The notes: generated by a model not told the origin, from the sequence alone. A DNA stretch of 64,000 nucleotides from Sphingobacterium sp. CZ-2 (GCF_004526235.1 NZ_CP038159.1:1240001-1304000); one strand, 5' to 3'; shown: positions 36,567 through 46,277, counted from the first letter of the stretch. Made by a program: numbers and translations.

Positions 36567-37061
36567 CTAATCTCTCCCTCTATGTTTTCTGTAATGTTTA
36601 TCCATTTTCTTATGGTATTTATTACGTTCTTTTTCCATTTTACGGTAATGCTTTTCGCGGTCTTTATAATATTTATTATTTCCACGGCCATCCCTAAGGT
36701 TTACCTGGGAATAATTCCTGGAGTATCTATGATAACGATCGTAGTACGAACGGTGGTTCCGCCAAGGATTGGAATCATTGATCACCACTTTGTAAGTGCG
36801 GTACAGATCTACATGTCCATAACGTCCCGGCAAAGATCTTTGTCTTGCCCAGCGTCTACCGTCGTAATAATGGTAATACCTGTTCGACACATCGTAATAG
36901 ACATCAATTTCGGGGATATAATAATACCTGGCATAATCGTATCCAACCGGACCCCAATTAGGTTGTACGCCAATATTGAAGCTTACATTGATTTGGGCAT
37001 TTGCTGGATTAGCAAAAACGAAAGCTCCAAGAAATAATGCTGCGTAAAATAATTTTTTCAT
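36567..37061 (-). CDS. Small secreted basic protein, Tyr/Arg/His-rich
   Basis: 164 residues. Signal peptide MKKLFYAALFLGAFVFANPANAQ, a short conserved-looking beta region (VGYDYARYYYIPEIDVYYDVSNRYYHY), then a strongly basic tail full of Arg, Lys, Tyr and His. Such proteins are common in Bacteroidota and have no known function; binding to nucleic acid, LPS or metal would be speculation. It has an unusually strong Shine-Dalgarno (AAGGAGG at 37067-37074 on the minus strand). Upstream, ATTAAAGACCT-type repeats are present at 37077 and 37103. Confidence 0.75.
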   Translation of the reverse strand: MKKLFYAALFLGAFVFANPANAQINVSFNIGVQPNWGPVGYDYARYYYIPEIDVYYDVSNRYYHYYDGRRWARQRSLPGRYGHVDLYRTYKVVINDSNPWRNHRSYYDRYHRYSRNYSQVNLRDGRGNNKYYKDREKHYRKMEKERNKYHKKMDKHYRKHRGRD

Positions 37062-37076
37062 AATATCCTCCTTATC

Positions 37077-37121
37077 ATTAAAGACCTCTTGATCTATCTT
37101 CTATTAAAGACCTTTTGGTCT
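37077..37121. repeat. Two 19-bp direct repeats in the leader of the basic secreted protein
   Basis: 37077-37095 and 37103-37121 match in ATTAAAGACCT.TTG.TCT (17 of 19). They lie between the ribosome-binding site and the promoter area of the gene at 36567; a regulator site or plain duplication are both possible. Confidence 0.5.
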
Positions 37122-37255
37122 GCCTTATTTTGATTCTATGACTTTGAAATGACCGCCAAGGATTAATCGGTAAAATGTTAAATTTTGTAAAATTTTGATG
37201 GAAGCCTGCTTTAGGGAATAGAAAAATGACCTTCTAAATTGTGGCTTCATTTTCT

Positions 37256-37263
37256 TATCTTTG
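37256..37263 (+). promoter_or_regulatory. Probable -7 box of ychF
   Basis: TATCTTTG matches TAnnTTTG; a leader of about 20 nt to ATG 37288 follows. No good -33. Confidence 0.4.
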
Positions 37264-37287
37264 TCGCAATTTTAACATAAATTACTT

Positions 37288-38388
37288 ATGGCATTACAAT
37301 GTGGTATCGTAGGCCTACCGAATGTGGGCAAGTCAACCTTATTTAACTGTTTATCCAATGCGAAAGCGCAGGCAGCTAACTTTCCGTTCTGTACGATTGA
37401 ACCGAACGTGGGTGTGATCACTGTTCCGGATGAGCGTTTGAACAAATTAGCAGAATTGGTAAATCCTCAACGTATTGTTCCGAACAACATTGAGATTGTT
37501 GATATCGCTGGTTTGGTTAAGGGGGCTTCCAAAGGTGAAGGTCTAGGAAACCAATTCCTGGGAAATATCCGTACGACCAATGCGATCATCCATGTTTTAC
37601 GTTGTTTTGATGATGGAAATGTGATCCATGTGGATGGTTCGGTAGATCCAATCCGTGATAAGGAGATCATTGATACCGAATTGCAACTGAAAGATTTGGA
37701 TACAGTGGTTAAACGCATCCAAAAGGTAGAGAAGATGGCGAAGACAGGTGGAGATAAGGATGCTAAACGCACTTTTGAGATCCTTTCTGTTGTGAAGGAA
37801 CATTTGGAAGCTGGAAAATCAGCCCGTACTGCTCCTATTTCGGTTGAGGACTTTGAGTTTATTGAGGATCTTACCTTGTTGACCATCAAGCCGGTGCTTT
37901 ATGTATGTAATGTGGATGAAGCTTCTGTGAATACAGGAAATGCGTATGTGGAGCGTGTTAAAGAGGCTGTGAAGGATGAAAATGCGGAGGTATTGATCAT
38001 TTCAGCACAGATTGAATCGGAGATTGCGCAGTTAGAAGATTATGAAGAGCGTAAGATGTTCTTGGAAGATCTTGGTTTGGAAGAATCTGGTGTTTATAAA
38101 TTGATCCGTGCGGCTTATTCGTTGTTGGACTTGGCGACTTATTTTACGGCAGGTGTGCAGGAAGTACGTGCTTGGACGATTGAAAGAGGATTTACTGCAC
38201 CGCAGGCAGCTGGTGTGATTCATACGGATTTTGAAAAAGGGTTTATACGTGCGGAGGTGATCAAGTACGCAGATTTCGTGAATTATGGATCGGAAGCAGC
38301 GGTTAAAGAAGCCGGAAAACTGGCTGTTGAAGGAAAGACGTATGTCGTTGAGGATGGTGATATTATGCACTTCAGATTCAATGTTTAA
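37288..38388 (+). CDS. ychF: Redox-regulated ATPase YchF (OLA1 family)
   Basis: 366 residues, the normal length. P-loop GLPNVGKST (~8-16), switch II DIAGLVKGASKGEGLGNQFL, and NVDE in place of the GTPase NKxD motif, which explains the ATP preference of the family. The C-terminal TGS-like domain ends VVEDGDIMHFRFNV, the almost invariant YchF tail. Members bind ribosomes and affect stress responses. Single gene with its own promoter; a family A repeat follows. Confidence 0.97.
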   Translation: MALQCGIVGLPNVGKSTLFNCLSNAKAQAANFPFCTIEPNVGVITVPDERLNKLAELVNPQRIVPNNIEIVDIAGLVKGASKGEGLGNQFLGNIRTTNAIIHVLRCFDDGNVIHVDGSVDPIRDKEIIDTELQLKDLDTVVKRIQKVEKMAKTGGDKDAKRTFEILSVVKEHLEAGKSARTAPISVEDFEFIEDLTLLTIKPVLYVCNVDEASVNTGNAYVERVKEAVKDENAEVLIISAQIESEIAQLEDYEERKMFLEDLGLEESGVYKLIRAAYSLLDLATYFTAGVQEVRAWTIERGFTAPQAAGVIHTDFEKGFIRAEVIKYADFVNYGSEAAVKEAGKLAVEGKTYVVEDGDIMHFRFNV

Positions 38389-38422
38389 GTCGTTTTAACG
38401 ATTAATTGATAAAGTTTTAAAT

Positions 38423-38528
38423 CGTCATTGCGAGGAACACACCCTCATTGCGAGGATTTTACCGTCATTGCGAGGAACGAAGCAATCTTTACACCTATCG
38501 AAAGATTGCTTCGTTCCTCGCAATGACG
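38423..38528. repeat. Dispersed palindromic repeat, family A (locus 3)
   Basis: Two partial left arms (CGTCATTGCGAGGAACA, CTCATTGCGAGGATT) are followed by a full hairpin (38462-38528, CGTCATTGCGAGGAACGAAG.../...CTTCGTTCCTCGCAATGACG). Confidence 0.9.
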
Positions 38529-38585
38529 TTTTTTTTTCCCAAGTAAACCACGTTTTTTTTTCGTACATTAGTTTATAGCATTAAA

Positions 38586-38673
38586 GATTATAGATAATAG
38601 ACACTAGATTATAGATAATAGACACTAGATTATAGACCCTACAGTCTAACTACTAAATACTAATTACTAAATA
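38586..38673. repeat. 21-bp direct repeats and ACTAAATACTAATT repeats upstream of the stress protein gene
   Basis: GATTATAGATAATAGACACTA occurs at 38586-38606 with a further identical copy at 38607-38627 (the motif is 21 bp long) and a partial copy at 38628. Then TACTAAATACTA occurs twice at 38649-38673. All lie between ychF and the universal stress protein gene. Confidence 0.8.
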
Positions 38674-38683
38674 CTAAAAAAAA

Positions 38684-39151
38684 ATGGCATCATTAAAATT
38701 CTCCCGCATATTATTAGCTATCGATGAGACACCATGTTCTCAACGGGCTATCGACTATACCAAACAGATCGTCACCAATATCCAACCATCCTTGGCATTG
38801 GTTACCGTAGTTCCGCCTACCTCCCCGACTGCTTATGGTGTAGATCCACTTTTAGGTCAGCAACCCATCATTGTTCCTGAAGTTTCAGAGATCCAACAAC
38901 AGGCATCCCAAGACTACCTGAATAGAGTGGCAGATGAATTCCTGGACGCAAAAGAAACATTTACATTTAACCGTGTGGGAGATATCAGGGATGAAATCCT
39001 TAGTGTGGCAAAAGAATGGACTGCCGATCTCATTATCGTAGGCAACAATGGCCGAACAGGATTTGATCATTTCCTTTCCGGATCGGTATCTGAGGCCTTG
39101 ATTCGTAAAGCAACAGTCCCAGTTTTGGTTATTCCATTGAACTGTGATTAA
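38684..39151 (+). CDS. Universal stress protein (UspA family)
   Basis: 155 residues, single Usp domain. FSRILLAIDETPCSQRAIDY at the start, ELIIVGNNGRTGFDHFLSGS near the end (G-x2-G-x9-GS nucleotide-binding motif: GNNGRTG...LSGSVSEALI), and final strand PVLVIPLN. The motif suggests ATP binding. Tandem repeats fill the 5' region. Role in stress survival is known for the family only. Confidence 0.92.
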   Translation: MASLKFSRILLAIDETPCSQRAIDYTKQIVTNIQPSLALVTVVPPTSPTAYGVDPLLGQQPIIVPEVSEIQQQASQDYLNRVADEFLDAKETFTFNRVGDIRDEILSVAKEWTADLIIVGNNGRTGFDHFLSGSVSEALIRKATVPVLVIPLNCD

Positions 39152-39221
39152 TAGTTTGGTCAATCCCTTAAATTGTGATTAACCAAAAAAAGGAATGCAA
39201 TCAGCATTATAAAGAATTTAA

Positions 39222-40403
39222 TCAAGAAGACTTTTTCAAGCGGGCAACGAACATGGAGTCCGCTTTTTTATTATACCCTGCAATGGTCCGCATTTCTTCC
39301 ACCTCCAACCCAAACTCGGCAGCCACCTGATTCACCACTTCCTCATTCTCCTGTGCATACACCGAACAGGTAATATAAATCAGCGGTTTACCCACTTTCA
39401 GATAAGGGATCACATTACTCGCAATATTCTTCTGCAAATCAGCATAAGCATCAATATCCGACTTTTCAATTTTGGAAAGCATTTCAGGCGTTCTTCCCCA
39501 GGTTCCAGAACCAGAGCATGGCGCATCCAAAAGAATCCCATCAAAGGCTTCTCCGGACATCAGGTTTTCTACCGGCGTACTCAGATCCAAGATCTTTTTA
39601 CGGAAATAGGTCTTCACCCCCGCCCTTTCAAAGCGCTCATCCAGATTCCGAAGAATACTCAAACGGATATCCGAAACCATTAATTTGATATCAGGTTCTT
39701 TATCCAATAGCAAAAGGGATTTGCCCCCAGATGCTGCACAACAATCCCACCAGGAGCTTTTAGGCATAATTTCTACCCCATCTAAAGTCTGTTGGGAAGA
39801 TAGATCCTGAACCTCATAGGCCCCATCAATTTTCCTGAACTGCTGTAGATTGGTCCCATTGGCCAATGCCAAGGTCTGAGGTGCAATAATCTGGTATTGC
39901 ACTCCCTGACGATCCAGTTCCTTTTTAACCACATCTTCTTTGCCCTTTTGTAGACGGATGTAAAGATCAGGTTGAACAAAATGGGAAGTTATAAATTCTT
40001 CTTTATTGATCGCCGGAGAAAGATCTTCCAAAAACGGAAATACATCTCCTAGGAAATCCCCATAGATACTGCTGATAAATGCAATCTTACTAGGAAGATC
40101 ATCCGAAATCCTGGAAATCCAATCCGGTTGAAACAACGCAACAGCAGCACTTTCGCTTTCACATAAAAACTCGGCAACCACCAATCGCTCCTGCAGACTT
40201 AATGTCGACAAGGCCTTTCCTAAACGGAAAAAATGATAGCAATACCTGGAATTCATCCGCCTATCGGATGAACCCATCTGTTTATTACTTTTATAGAATT
40301 GTGTCAGATATCGGGAGAACGGTTCATTAAACGAGTAAGACGCCATGCATCTCTCAAAATTACGAACCTGTCCCTGAACTCGTTTCGGATTAAACTCCAG
40401 CAT
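39222..40403 (-). CDS. RNA m5C methyltransferase, RsmB/NOL1/NOP2/Sun type
   Basis: 393 residues. SAM-dependent rRNA cytosine-5 methyltransferase. The SAM site is WDCCAASGGKSLLL (motif I), with VSDIR (motif II), the DAPCSGSGTWGRTPEM loop (motif IV, one active-site Cys) and ITCSVYAQENEEVV (motif VI, catalytic Cys). The N-terminal ~150 residues are helical but without a clear NusB domain, as in shortened Bacteroidota versions. Last gene of a guaA - lipoprotein - methyltransferase run on the minus strand; 7 nt separate it from the lipoprotein stop. Confidence 0.9.
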   Translation of the reverse strand: MLEFNPKRVQGQVRNFERCMASYSFNEPFSRYLTQFYKSNKQMGSSDRRMNSRYCYHFFRLGKALSTLSLQERLVVAEFLCESESAAVALFQPDWISRISDDLPSKIAFISSIYGDFLGDVFPFLEDLSPAINKEEFITSHFVQPDLYIRLQKGKEDVVKKELDRQGVQYQIIAPQTLALANGTNLQQFRKIDGAYEVQDLSSQQTLDGVEIMPKSSWWDCCAASGGKSLLLLDKEPDIKLMVSDIRLSILRNLDERFERAGVKTYFRKKILDLSTPVENLMSGEAFDGILLDAPCSGSGTWGRTPEMLSKIEKSDIDAYADLQKNIASNVIPYLKVGKPLIYITCSVYAQENEEVVNQVAAEFGLEVEEMRTIAGYNKKADSMFVARLKKSS

Positions 40404-40410
40404 GAAATGA

Positions 40411-41697
40411 TTATTGAAAAGAACCGTTCCTATAGGTCCTAAAATTCACCGATTGGTTTACATAACCCCATTGCGGATTATAGCTGAATTGATAATTGGA
40501 AAAGATCCCATTGTATTTTTCATCCACAATCTTTTCGGCATAATCCTGACCATATTTATTCAACATCGTCGTGAAAAAGCGTCCCGCATCATAGCCTTTA
40601 TAGGCATAATCCGAAGGATCAACTTTAAACTGCGTTTTATAGTTTCTTTGGAAATTCTGTACTTCGGAACTCCATACTTTCAAATGGCTCTCGGAAGTAA
40701 TGGTTGGATCCATGCGGTAAAAATTATCGTAAGGACTAAAATCTATCCTTTCCCAAAGTGGATGTCCGAATAATTTGATGCTGTTTCCACTGCTTACCAA
40801 ATTATCCAAGGTACTTACAAAAGAGCGCAATTGGGTTCTTTCAGTCGTTCCACAGACCACAAAAGCATAGCCAACATCAGGCATCGCCGATCCCAATTGG
40901 GAAGTGGAAGCAATATGCTTGATGATAACATTTGGATTGATCCTTTTTAGTTCAGCATCAAAGCCATCGATAAACTGACGGTGATCATTATCACGGGCAT
41001 CAAAAACGATTACCACATCGCCTGCGCGATATTTCGCATTGATCTCATTCGCTACGGCACGCATGTGGATGCGGATTGGTGGCGTAATGGAAACCAGGTT
41101 GCTGATATTGAATTCCGTTGGCATAGAAGCTGCCAAAGGACTAACCTGAAGTACTTTTTTGTTGGTATTCGCTCGTGCAAAAGAACGGATCTCCTTTGGA
41201 TATACAGGGCCAACGATCAAACTCGCTTCCGTTACATCCTTCGTTGCCGCCAAAGTCACATTGCGAATCTCCGAATCCTGGGAGTCCATCACATTTATCT
41301 TAATGTTCCCATTTTTCTTGGATGCTTCATTTACGCCCAATTGAAAACCTTGATAAAAGTCCAAGGCCAAAGCCGAACGTTTCACATCGGCTTCCACCAC
41401 ATTGTGCCCTGCTACCTTATCCAATTGGAAAGGAAGTAATAGGGCAATGTTAGGGCTTAATTCTGCTTTTTTGGCTTCTTCATTCTTTTTTTCTTCCGCT
41501 TTGGTGGTAGGTTTCGTGGTTTCTGAACCTACATTACCTCCGTGGACGGTAGGATTACGAAGTACACCTGTTGTTTTTGGCGTACATGAACTCACAGCAA
41601 GTATTGCCCCAAGGCATACTGCTGTGAATGCACGATTAGAAATATTTTTTAGTTTATTCCCACTCAATGGTAGCTGGTGGTTTTGAACTGATGTCAT
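40411..41697 (-). CDS. LpoA/LppC-like lipoprotein with periplasmic-binding fold
   Basis: About 428 residues from the proposed start. Lipobox AVSSC, then a Lys/Glu-rich linker and a type-1 periplasmic-binding-protein-like fold: [10 protein letters not shown], '[16 protein letters not shown]', [69 protein letters not shown]. coli LpoA, which has this fold, activates penicillin-binding protein 1A; Bacteroidota members may do the same or bind a ligand. There is no start codon between the guaA stop and the signal region, so translation probably begins at ATG 41697, overlapping guaA by 44 nt. An even earlier ATG (41739) is possible. Confidence 0.75.
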   Translation of the reverse strand: MTSVQNHQLPLSGNKLKNISNRAFTAVCLGAILAVSSCTPKTTGVLRNPTVHGGNVGSETTKPTTKAEEKKNEEAKKAELSPNIALLLPFQLDKVAGHNVVEADVKRSALALDFYQGFQLGVNEASKKNGNIKINVMDSQDSEIRNVTLAATKDVTEASLIVGPVYPKEIRSFARANTNKKVLQVSPLAASMPTEFNISNLVSITPPIRIHMRAVANEINAKYRAGDVVIVFDARDNDHRQFIDGFDAELKRINPNVIIKHIASTSQLGSAMPDVGYAFVVCGTTERTQLRSFVSTLDNLVSSGNSIKLFGHPLWERIDFSPYDNFYRMDPTITSESHLKVWSSEVQNFQRNYKTQFKVDPSDYAYKGYDAGRFFTTMLNKYGQDYAEKIVDEKYNGIFSNYQFSYNPQWGYVNQSVNFRTYRNGSFQ

Positions 41698-43204
41698 ACA
41701 CGACTCTGTTGATTCCTTTGACATGATTGATGATTTCATTTGAAATTTTAGCTAGCAAATCGTACGGTAAATGAATCCAATCAGCTGTCATGCCATCCAA
41801 AGAGCCTACAGCTCGAAGGGCAACAACATGTTCGTAAGTACGTTCATCGCCCATTACGCCCACTGATTGTACAGGCAAGAAAATAGTTCCTGCTTGCCAA
41901 ACTTTATCGTACCATCCTGATTCTTTTAAATTGCGAATGTAGATGTCATCTGCCTCTTGCAAAATTCGTACCTTTTCTTCTGTAATATCTCCTAAAACTC
42001 GAATTGCAAGTCCAGGTCCTGGGAAAGGATGTCTTCCAAGGATGGCCGGATCAACTTCTAATGTTTTACCAACTCGACGTACCTCATCTTTGAAAAGTGT
42101 TTTTAAAGGCTCAATAACCTTTAATTTCATGTAATCAGGTAATCCACCCACATTGTGGTGAGACTTGATGGTTGCTGAAGGACCTTTGACCGAAATGGAT
42201 TCGATAATATCTGGGTAAATGGTACCCTGACCCAACCATTTTGCCTCTGCTCCTTCTGGAAGTTCTTTTTGTATCTCTTTGGCCGCCTCATCGAATACAT
42301 CGATAAAGGAAGCACCAATAATTTTACGTTTTTGTTCAGGTTCTGATACACCTGCTAGTCTAGAAAAGAATAATTCTTTCGCATTAACACCCTTGATGTT
42401 CAATCCCATGTTCTTGTAGGAAGCCAAAACCTGCTCGTATTCATCTTTACGAAGCAAACCATGGTCTACAAAGAAACAGTGTAATTTACTGCCGATTGCA
42501 TGGTGCAACAACACCGCTGCTACGGTTGAATCTACTCCTCCAGAAAGGGCCATGATCACATGGTCATCTCCTAACTGCGCTTTCAATTCCTGCACGGTCG
42601 TTTCAACGAAAGCATCTGGCGTCCAATCCTGATGACATCCACAGATATCGATCACAAAGTTTTTCAATAAAACCTGGCCATCGGTAGAGTGGGTTACTTC
42701 CGGATGGAATTGGATACCGTAGGTATTCGTTCCTTGTACATGATAAGCTGCAACACGCACTTTATCGGTACTGGAAATAATAGTGAAATTACTAGGAACT
42801 TCTTTGATGGTATCACCATGGCTCATCCATACTTGGGATTGCGTAGGGATACCTTTTAATAATGCATTCTCTTGGTCTACGAACTGTAGGTTAGCACGTC
42901 CATACTCACGTATTTCTGATGGTAAAACATCTCCTCCAGATTTCTGGGCAATATATTGCGCTCCATAACAAACCCCCAATAAAGGGTATTTCGCTTGGAT
43001 GGCTTGGAAATCGATTTGAGGCGCATCCTCCTGGCGAACAGAATAAGGACTACCTGAAAAGATCACTCCTTTTACCGTATCATCAAATGCTGGAAGGTTG
43101 TTGAAGGGATGAATTTCACAATAAACGTTAAGCTCTCTAACGCGACGTGCAATTAACTGCGTATACTGAGATCCAAAATCGAGAATGATTATTTTTTCTG
43201 ACAT
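41654..43204 (-). CDS. guaA: GMP synthase (glutamine-hydrolysing)
   Basis: 516 residues. Converts XMP to GMP using glutamine. The class I amidotransferase half has [11 protein letters not shown] (nucleophile Cys) and [11 protein letters not shown] (His-Glu); the synthetase half has the PP-loop [11 protein letters not shown] and ends [17 protein letters not shown], the near-invariant GuaA tail. Length and order are normal. A TAACTTTG box (43209-43216, minus) lies just 4 nt before the ATG, hinting at a leaderless or very short-leader mRNA. The lipoprotein gene overlaps its 3' end. Confidence 0.97.
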   Translation of the reverse strand: MSEKIIILDFGSQYTQLIARRVRELNVYCEIHPFNNLPAFDDTVKGVIFSGSPYSVRQEDAPQIDFQAIQAKYPLLGVCYGAQYIAQKSGGDVLPSEIREYGRANLQFVDQENALLKGIPTQSQVWMSHGDTIKEVPSNFTIISSTDKVRVAAYHVQGTNTYGIQFHPEVTHSTDGQVLLKNFVIDICGCHQDWTPDAFVETTVQELKAQLGDDHVIMALSGGVDSTVAAVLLHHAIGSKLHCFFVDHGLLRKDEYEQVLASYKNMGLNIKGVNAKELFFSRLAGVSEPEQKRKIIGASFIDVFDEAAKEIQKELPEGAEAKWLGQGTIYPDIIESISVKGPSATIKSHHNVGGLPDYMKLKVIEPLKTLFKDEVRRVGKTLEVDPAILGRHPFPGPGLAIRVLGDITEEKVRILQEADDIYIRNLKESGWYDKVWQAGTIFLPVQSVGVMGDERTYEHVVALRAVGSLDGMTADWIHLPYDLLAKISNEIINHVKGINRVVYDISSKPPATIEWE

Positions 43205-43208
43205 GGCG

Positions 43209-43216
43209 CAAAGTTA
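43209..43216 (-). promoter_or_regulatory. Possible -7 box directly ahead of guaA
   Basis: TAACTTTG on the minus strand is a perfect TAnnTTTG, 4 nt from the guaA ATG. If used, the mRNA would start at or next to the start codon. Confidence 0.3.
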
Positions 43217-43266
43217 CAAATCACGGACGATTTTTAAGGAGATAAATTAATGAAAATTAAACATTA

Positions 43267-43941
43267 TTAATGAAAATTTATCTTTCCTCCGGCAATTTTA
43301 CGCTGTTTGGTTTGTGCAGGTTTGCCATACACTTCAATGCTCCCTCCCATCCTGGTTTCCACATCTGCCGATTCTGAGGCATTCACTTCGATTTTACCAC
43401 CTGCATTCAACCTGGCAAAGGCACTTTTAACCTGTAAATCCTTCGCGAAAATGGAAGCTCCGGCTGTGGATGTTGCGGATAAGGATTGGCTGGAACCTAA
43501 TAAGTCGATGCTTGCTCCGGTTCCTGCAATAGCTTCAACAGCGTTACTGGCTACTTTAGCCCGGATCTTAGCCCCTTCGAGCGAAGTAAAGAACAGGCTA
43601 TCACCCTGTAATTCTTCCTGTTCCACATATAATTCGGAGCCTTTACGTGCGGTTAAACGGTTCAAGCTTGGCGAATAGACCATCACCTGGGCTTGATTTC
43701 CTTTCATCAAGAAACCGGCTTTCATTTTTAAACGAAGGCTGTTTCCAGCGATAATGATTTCTACTTTATCTGCCAATTCCCCTTTGATCTCCACCTGACT
43801 GCTATCACTTGGGATCACGGTTACCGATAATCGATCGGTAATATCGAGGGAAGTAACTTCAGGGATGACCTGTTTAATCTGTGCAAGGGCAAATTGAGCG
43901 CATAAGCTAAGGGCTACTACGAATAGGAATTTAATGTTCAT
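43267..43941 (-). CDS. Head GIN/DUF2807 secreted protein
   Basis: 224 residues. Signal peptide MNIKFLFVVALSLCAQFALAQ, then a right-handed beta-helix-like repeat region: SLDITDRLSVTVIPSDSSQV, 'VEIIIAGNSLRLKMKAG', 'VMVYSPSLNRLTARKGSELY', and several 'G(A)SI' turns (AGTGASIDLLG, STAGASIFAKD, LNAGGKIEVNAS, GGSIEVYGKP). This is the DUF2807 (head GIN) pattern of putative auto-transporter adhesins. Function unknown. Follows the gene at 43959 after 17 nt in one operon. Confidence 0.85.
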   Translation of the reverse strand: MNIKFLFVVALSLCAQFALAQIKQVIPEVTSLDITDRLSVTVIPSDSSQVEIKGELADKVEIIIAGNSLRLKMKAGFLMKGNQAQVMVYSPSLNRLTARKGSELYVEQEELQGDSLFFTSLEGAKIRAKVASNAVEAIAGTGASIDLLGSSQSLSATSTAGASIFAKDLQVKSAFARLNAGGKIEVNASESADVETRMGGSIEVYGKPAQTKQRKIAGGKINFH

Positions 43942-43958
43942 TGTGCTAATATACTTGT

Positions 43959-44459
43959 TTATCTACCTAATAACGCTAATTCTTCGGTAGTATACATATT
44001 TGCACCCTTTAAATATTTGTAAATTTTTTCTTTCGTAAACTTATCATCCAATTTATGGAGGTTGTTTTTGAGGTAATCCTTATCTCCTTTGATGGCATCG
44101 TGATAGCCTAAGTACTTGGGTATGTGGTATTGTATGCTGAGTCGGATGAAGCGAAGCTCTACATTGTTGGGATTGGACTTTAACTCTTTTTCCAAGCGGT
44201 CTCTGCCATCCTTAAAGAACCCCATTTTCTTGAACGGATTGGAGGTATGTTTGGCCATGAACATATGAAAGGCTGCTGCATATCCGCGTTCGACCGGTGT
44301 GTCGGCTTGGTCATCCAAAAGATCCAAATATCGTTTACATAATTTCTCATCCTTCACCCCTTTATTGAAATCGTTCCGAACAGCATTCAAGTCCAATTTT
44401 TGCGCCTTAATATCATCGGTTATCAATAGCACAAACGCGATCAACAGTACTCTAATCAT
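43959..44459 (-). CDS. Secreted helical protein of unknown function
   Basis: 166 residues with a signal peptide (MIRVLLIAFVLLITDDIKAQ). The mature part is helical and resembles a tetratricopeptide-type repeat region: LEKELKSNPNNVELRFIRLSIQYHIPKYL... with 'aaafhmfmAk' and 'L..npnnvElrfiRls'. No named family recognised. First gene of an operon with the DUF2807 gene. Confidence 0.65.
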   Translation of the reverse strand: MIRVLLIAFVLLITDDIKAQKLDLNAVRNDFNKGVKDEKLCKRYLDLLDDQADTPVERGYAAAFHMFMAKHTSNPFKKMGFFKDGRDRLEKELKSNPNNVELRFIRLSIQYHIPKYLGYHDAIKGDKDYLKNNLHKLDDKFTKEKIYKYLKGANMYTTEELALLGR

Positions 44460-44590
44460 AATTATTCCTTTGGTTTATAAATCTTAAAATACAAAAAATG
44501 TTTTGATTTTCCGTTAATGGAACAATTTTTTAAGCAAATATGTTTTATATTTAGGGAGACAATTATTCAACCACTAAATCCACAAGTACT

Positions 44591-45136
44591 ATGGAATCAA
44601 ATGAAAATGAATTCAATCCGCAACAGCCAAATGAACATAGACCGGAGCAATCCGCTTATGGACAACCTGATCAGCATGTAACAAACCCCTCTTTCAAATC
44701 TAAGCTGGAATTAACGATTTTTTCCATCGAACATCTCCGCGAAATTGCCAAATGGAGTAAATTCTTGGCCATTATTGGATTTGTCGGCATTGGATTAAAT
44801 GTTTTGGGTTTAGGATTTTTCTTCTTATTAGCTCCAAACATGTCTCCGTTTGCTGCCGAAGGCTTAAATATATTCGCTGGATTTGCAGGTTTTATTGGAT
44901 TTGTATTTATTATGGCGCTTTATTTCCTGCCAATTTTATGGCTTTATAGATTTGGGGATAATTTAAAGAAAGCGATTGATATGAATAATTCCGCGGAATT
45001 GGAATCAGCTTTTGGATTTCTGAAAAAGCATTATAAGTATGTAGGAATCTTGATCATATGCTTTTTGGTATTGTATGGCTTGATAATCGTGTTTAGCATG
45101 TTGGGTGGATTATTTGCTGCTATGGGAACTTTGTAG
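44591..45136 (+). CDS. DUF5362 membrane protein
   Basis: 181 residues. A ~40-residue polar Gln/Asn/Pro-rich N terminus, then four membrane segments (KFLAIIGFVGIGLNVLGLGFFF, IFAGFAGFIGFVFIMALYFL, and one near YVGILIICFLVLYGLIIVFSML). 'LREIAKWSKFLAI' before the first helix and 'LYRFGDNLKKAIDMNNSAELESAF' after the second are landmarks of this Bacteroidota family (DUF5362). Function unknown. Followed by the palindromic repeats. Confidence 0.8.
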   Translation: MESNENEFNPQQPNEHRPEQSAYGQPDQHVTNPSFKSKLELTIFSIEHLREIAKWSKFLAIIGFVGIGLNVLGLGFFFLLAPNMSPFAAEGLNIFAGFAGFIGFVFIMALYFLPILWLYRFGDNLKKAIDMNNSAELESAFGFLKKHYKYVGILIICFLVLYGLIIVFSMLGGLFAAMGTL

Positions 45137-45151
45137 AATTTATCGTCCCCA

Positions 45152-45348
45152 GCGTCATTGCGAGGAGGCATCACAGCGTCATCATTGGAAGATTGTTGCG
45201 TCATTGCGAGGAGGCACGACGAAGCAATCTTTCCCCATGTCAGACCTTCTACCTGTCAGGCTTTGCCTTCCCCATGTCATCCTGAGCGAAGTCGAAGGAT
45301 CTGTACGGTTACTAGCGAACAGATCCTTCGACTACGCTCAGGATGACG
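45152..45348. repeat. Dispersed palindromic repeats, families A and B side by side (locus 4)
   Basis: 45152-45232 carries two left arms of family A (GCGTCATTGCGAGGAGGC...GACGAAGCAATCTTTCC) without the right arm. 45275-45348 is one full hairpin of family B: TGTCATCCTGAGCGAAGTCG / CGACTACGCTCAGGATGAC, with AAGGATCTG / CAGATCCTT in the stem. Confidence 0.9.
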
Positions 45349-45371
45349 CCGATCAGGATACCAAAAACAAC

Positions 45372-46088
45372 CTACTTCCCTCCATTAAAATTATCCCCTT
45401 TCGAATACTTAAACATAAAATCATAAATCTTCTCCCCATGGAATAACCTTTCCACACTTCCATGCGTCCCACCAGGAATTATCGTCAAAGTTGCATCCGC
45501 ATTCTTATTACACTTCTTGATTGCATTATAGATTTTCTTACTCTCCGAAGCCGGCACGGCCGTATCCGCACTTCCATGCTGAATCCAAACCGGTACTTGC
45601 GTCAAATTACACGCATAGGAAACCGTTCCACCCCCACAGATAGCCACCGCCGCAGCAAAACGGTCAGGATACTTTCCAGCCACATCCAACGTACCATAAC
45701 CACCCATACTCATCCCACACACATAAACACGATGCCTATCAGCAGGATAATCCTCCAAAACCTCATCCAACACTTTAACCACTTTATCCGGATTCCATCC
45801 GTTGGAAGTCTGCGGAGCAACCACAATCGCATCCAAATCCTTACCCCGCTCGATTGCCCTCAGAACACCATACCGCTTAACCCGATTCAAATCATGCCCC
45901 GAAAGACTACGCCCATGCAAAAAAACAATAACAGGTAATTTCTCTTTTGCCTTGATATCTTTTGGAACTCTTACCCAATACGAATAACCGGACTTAGCTT
46001 TCACAGCCTTCAATTGAGCCTGTGCAGAAAATGCTGTAAACGATAAAATAACAGCTAAAACAATAACGATTCTTTTCATGTTTTTCAA
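45372..46088 (-). CDS. Secreted alpha/beta hydrolase (esterase/prolyl-oligopeptidase-like)
   Basis: 238 residues with signal peptide (ILSFTAFSAQA). Alpha/beta-hydrolase landmarks: PVIVFLHGRSL (oxyanion strand HGxx), VCGMSMGGYGTLDVA (nucleophile Ser in GMSMGG), WIQHGSADTAVPASES (catalytic Asp) and GGTHGSVE (catalytic His). Such proteins (LpqC/poly-hydroxybutyrate-depolymerase-like, or peptidase S9-like) are esterases; the substrate is not known. Convergent with the DUF5362 gene via the repeat block. Confidence 0.85.
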   Translation of the reverse strand: MKNMKRIVIVLAVILSFTAFSAQAQLKAVKAKSGYSYWVRVPKDIKAKEKLPVIVFLHGRSLSGHDLNRVKRYGVLRAIERGKDLDAIVVAPQTSNGWNPDKVVKVLDEVLEDYPADRHRVYVCGMSMGGYGTLDVAGKYPDRFAAAVAICGGGTVSYACNLTQVPVWIQHGSADTAVPASESKKIYNAIKKCNKNADATLTIIPGGTHGSVERLFHGEKIYDFMFKYSKGDNFNGGK

Positions 46089-46277
46089 TAGGAAAACCTA
46101 GGGTTTTCAGGTGATTTATCTATAAAAATAGGGTCGCAAGATAGCAACTCCAATTTTTACCGACAAACCAAACGATACAACACGCTGTTTTCCAATGTAA
46201 TATAATTTCTCATGACATTATTATTACATTTCTTTAAAATACTTAGTATATTGCATTACCTATCAAAAAAATTGCAC

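Noticed and set aside
45105..45446. Plus-strand ORFs within the repeat block at locus 4
   Set aside because: They translate palindromic repeats and the DUF5362 gene tail; no protein pattern.
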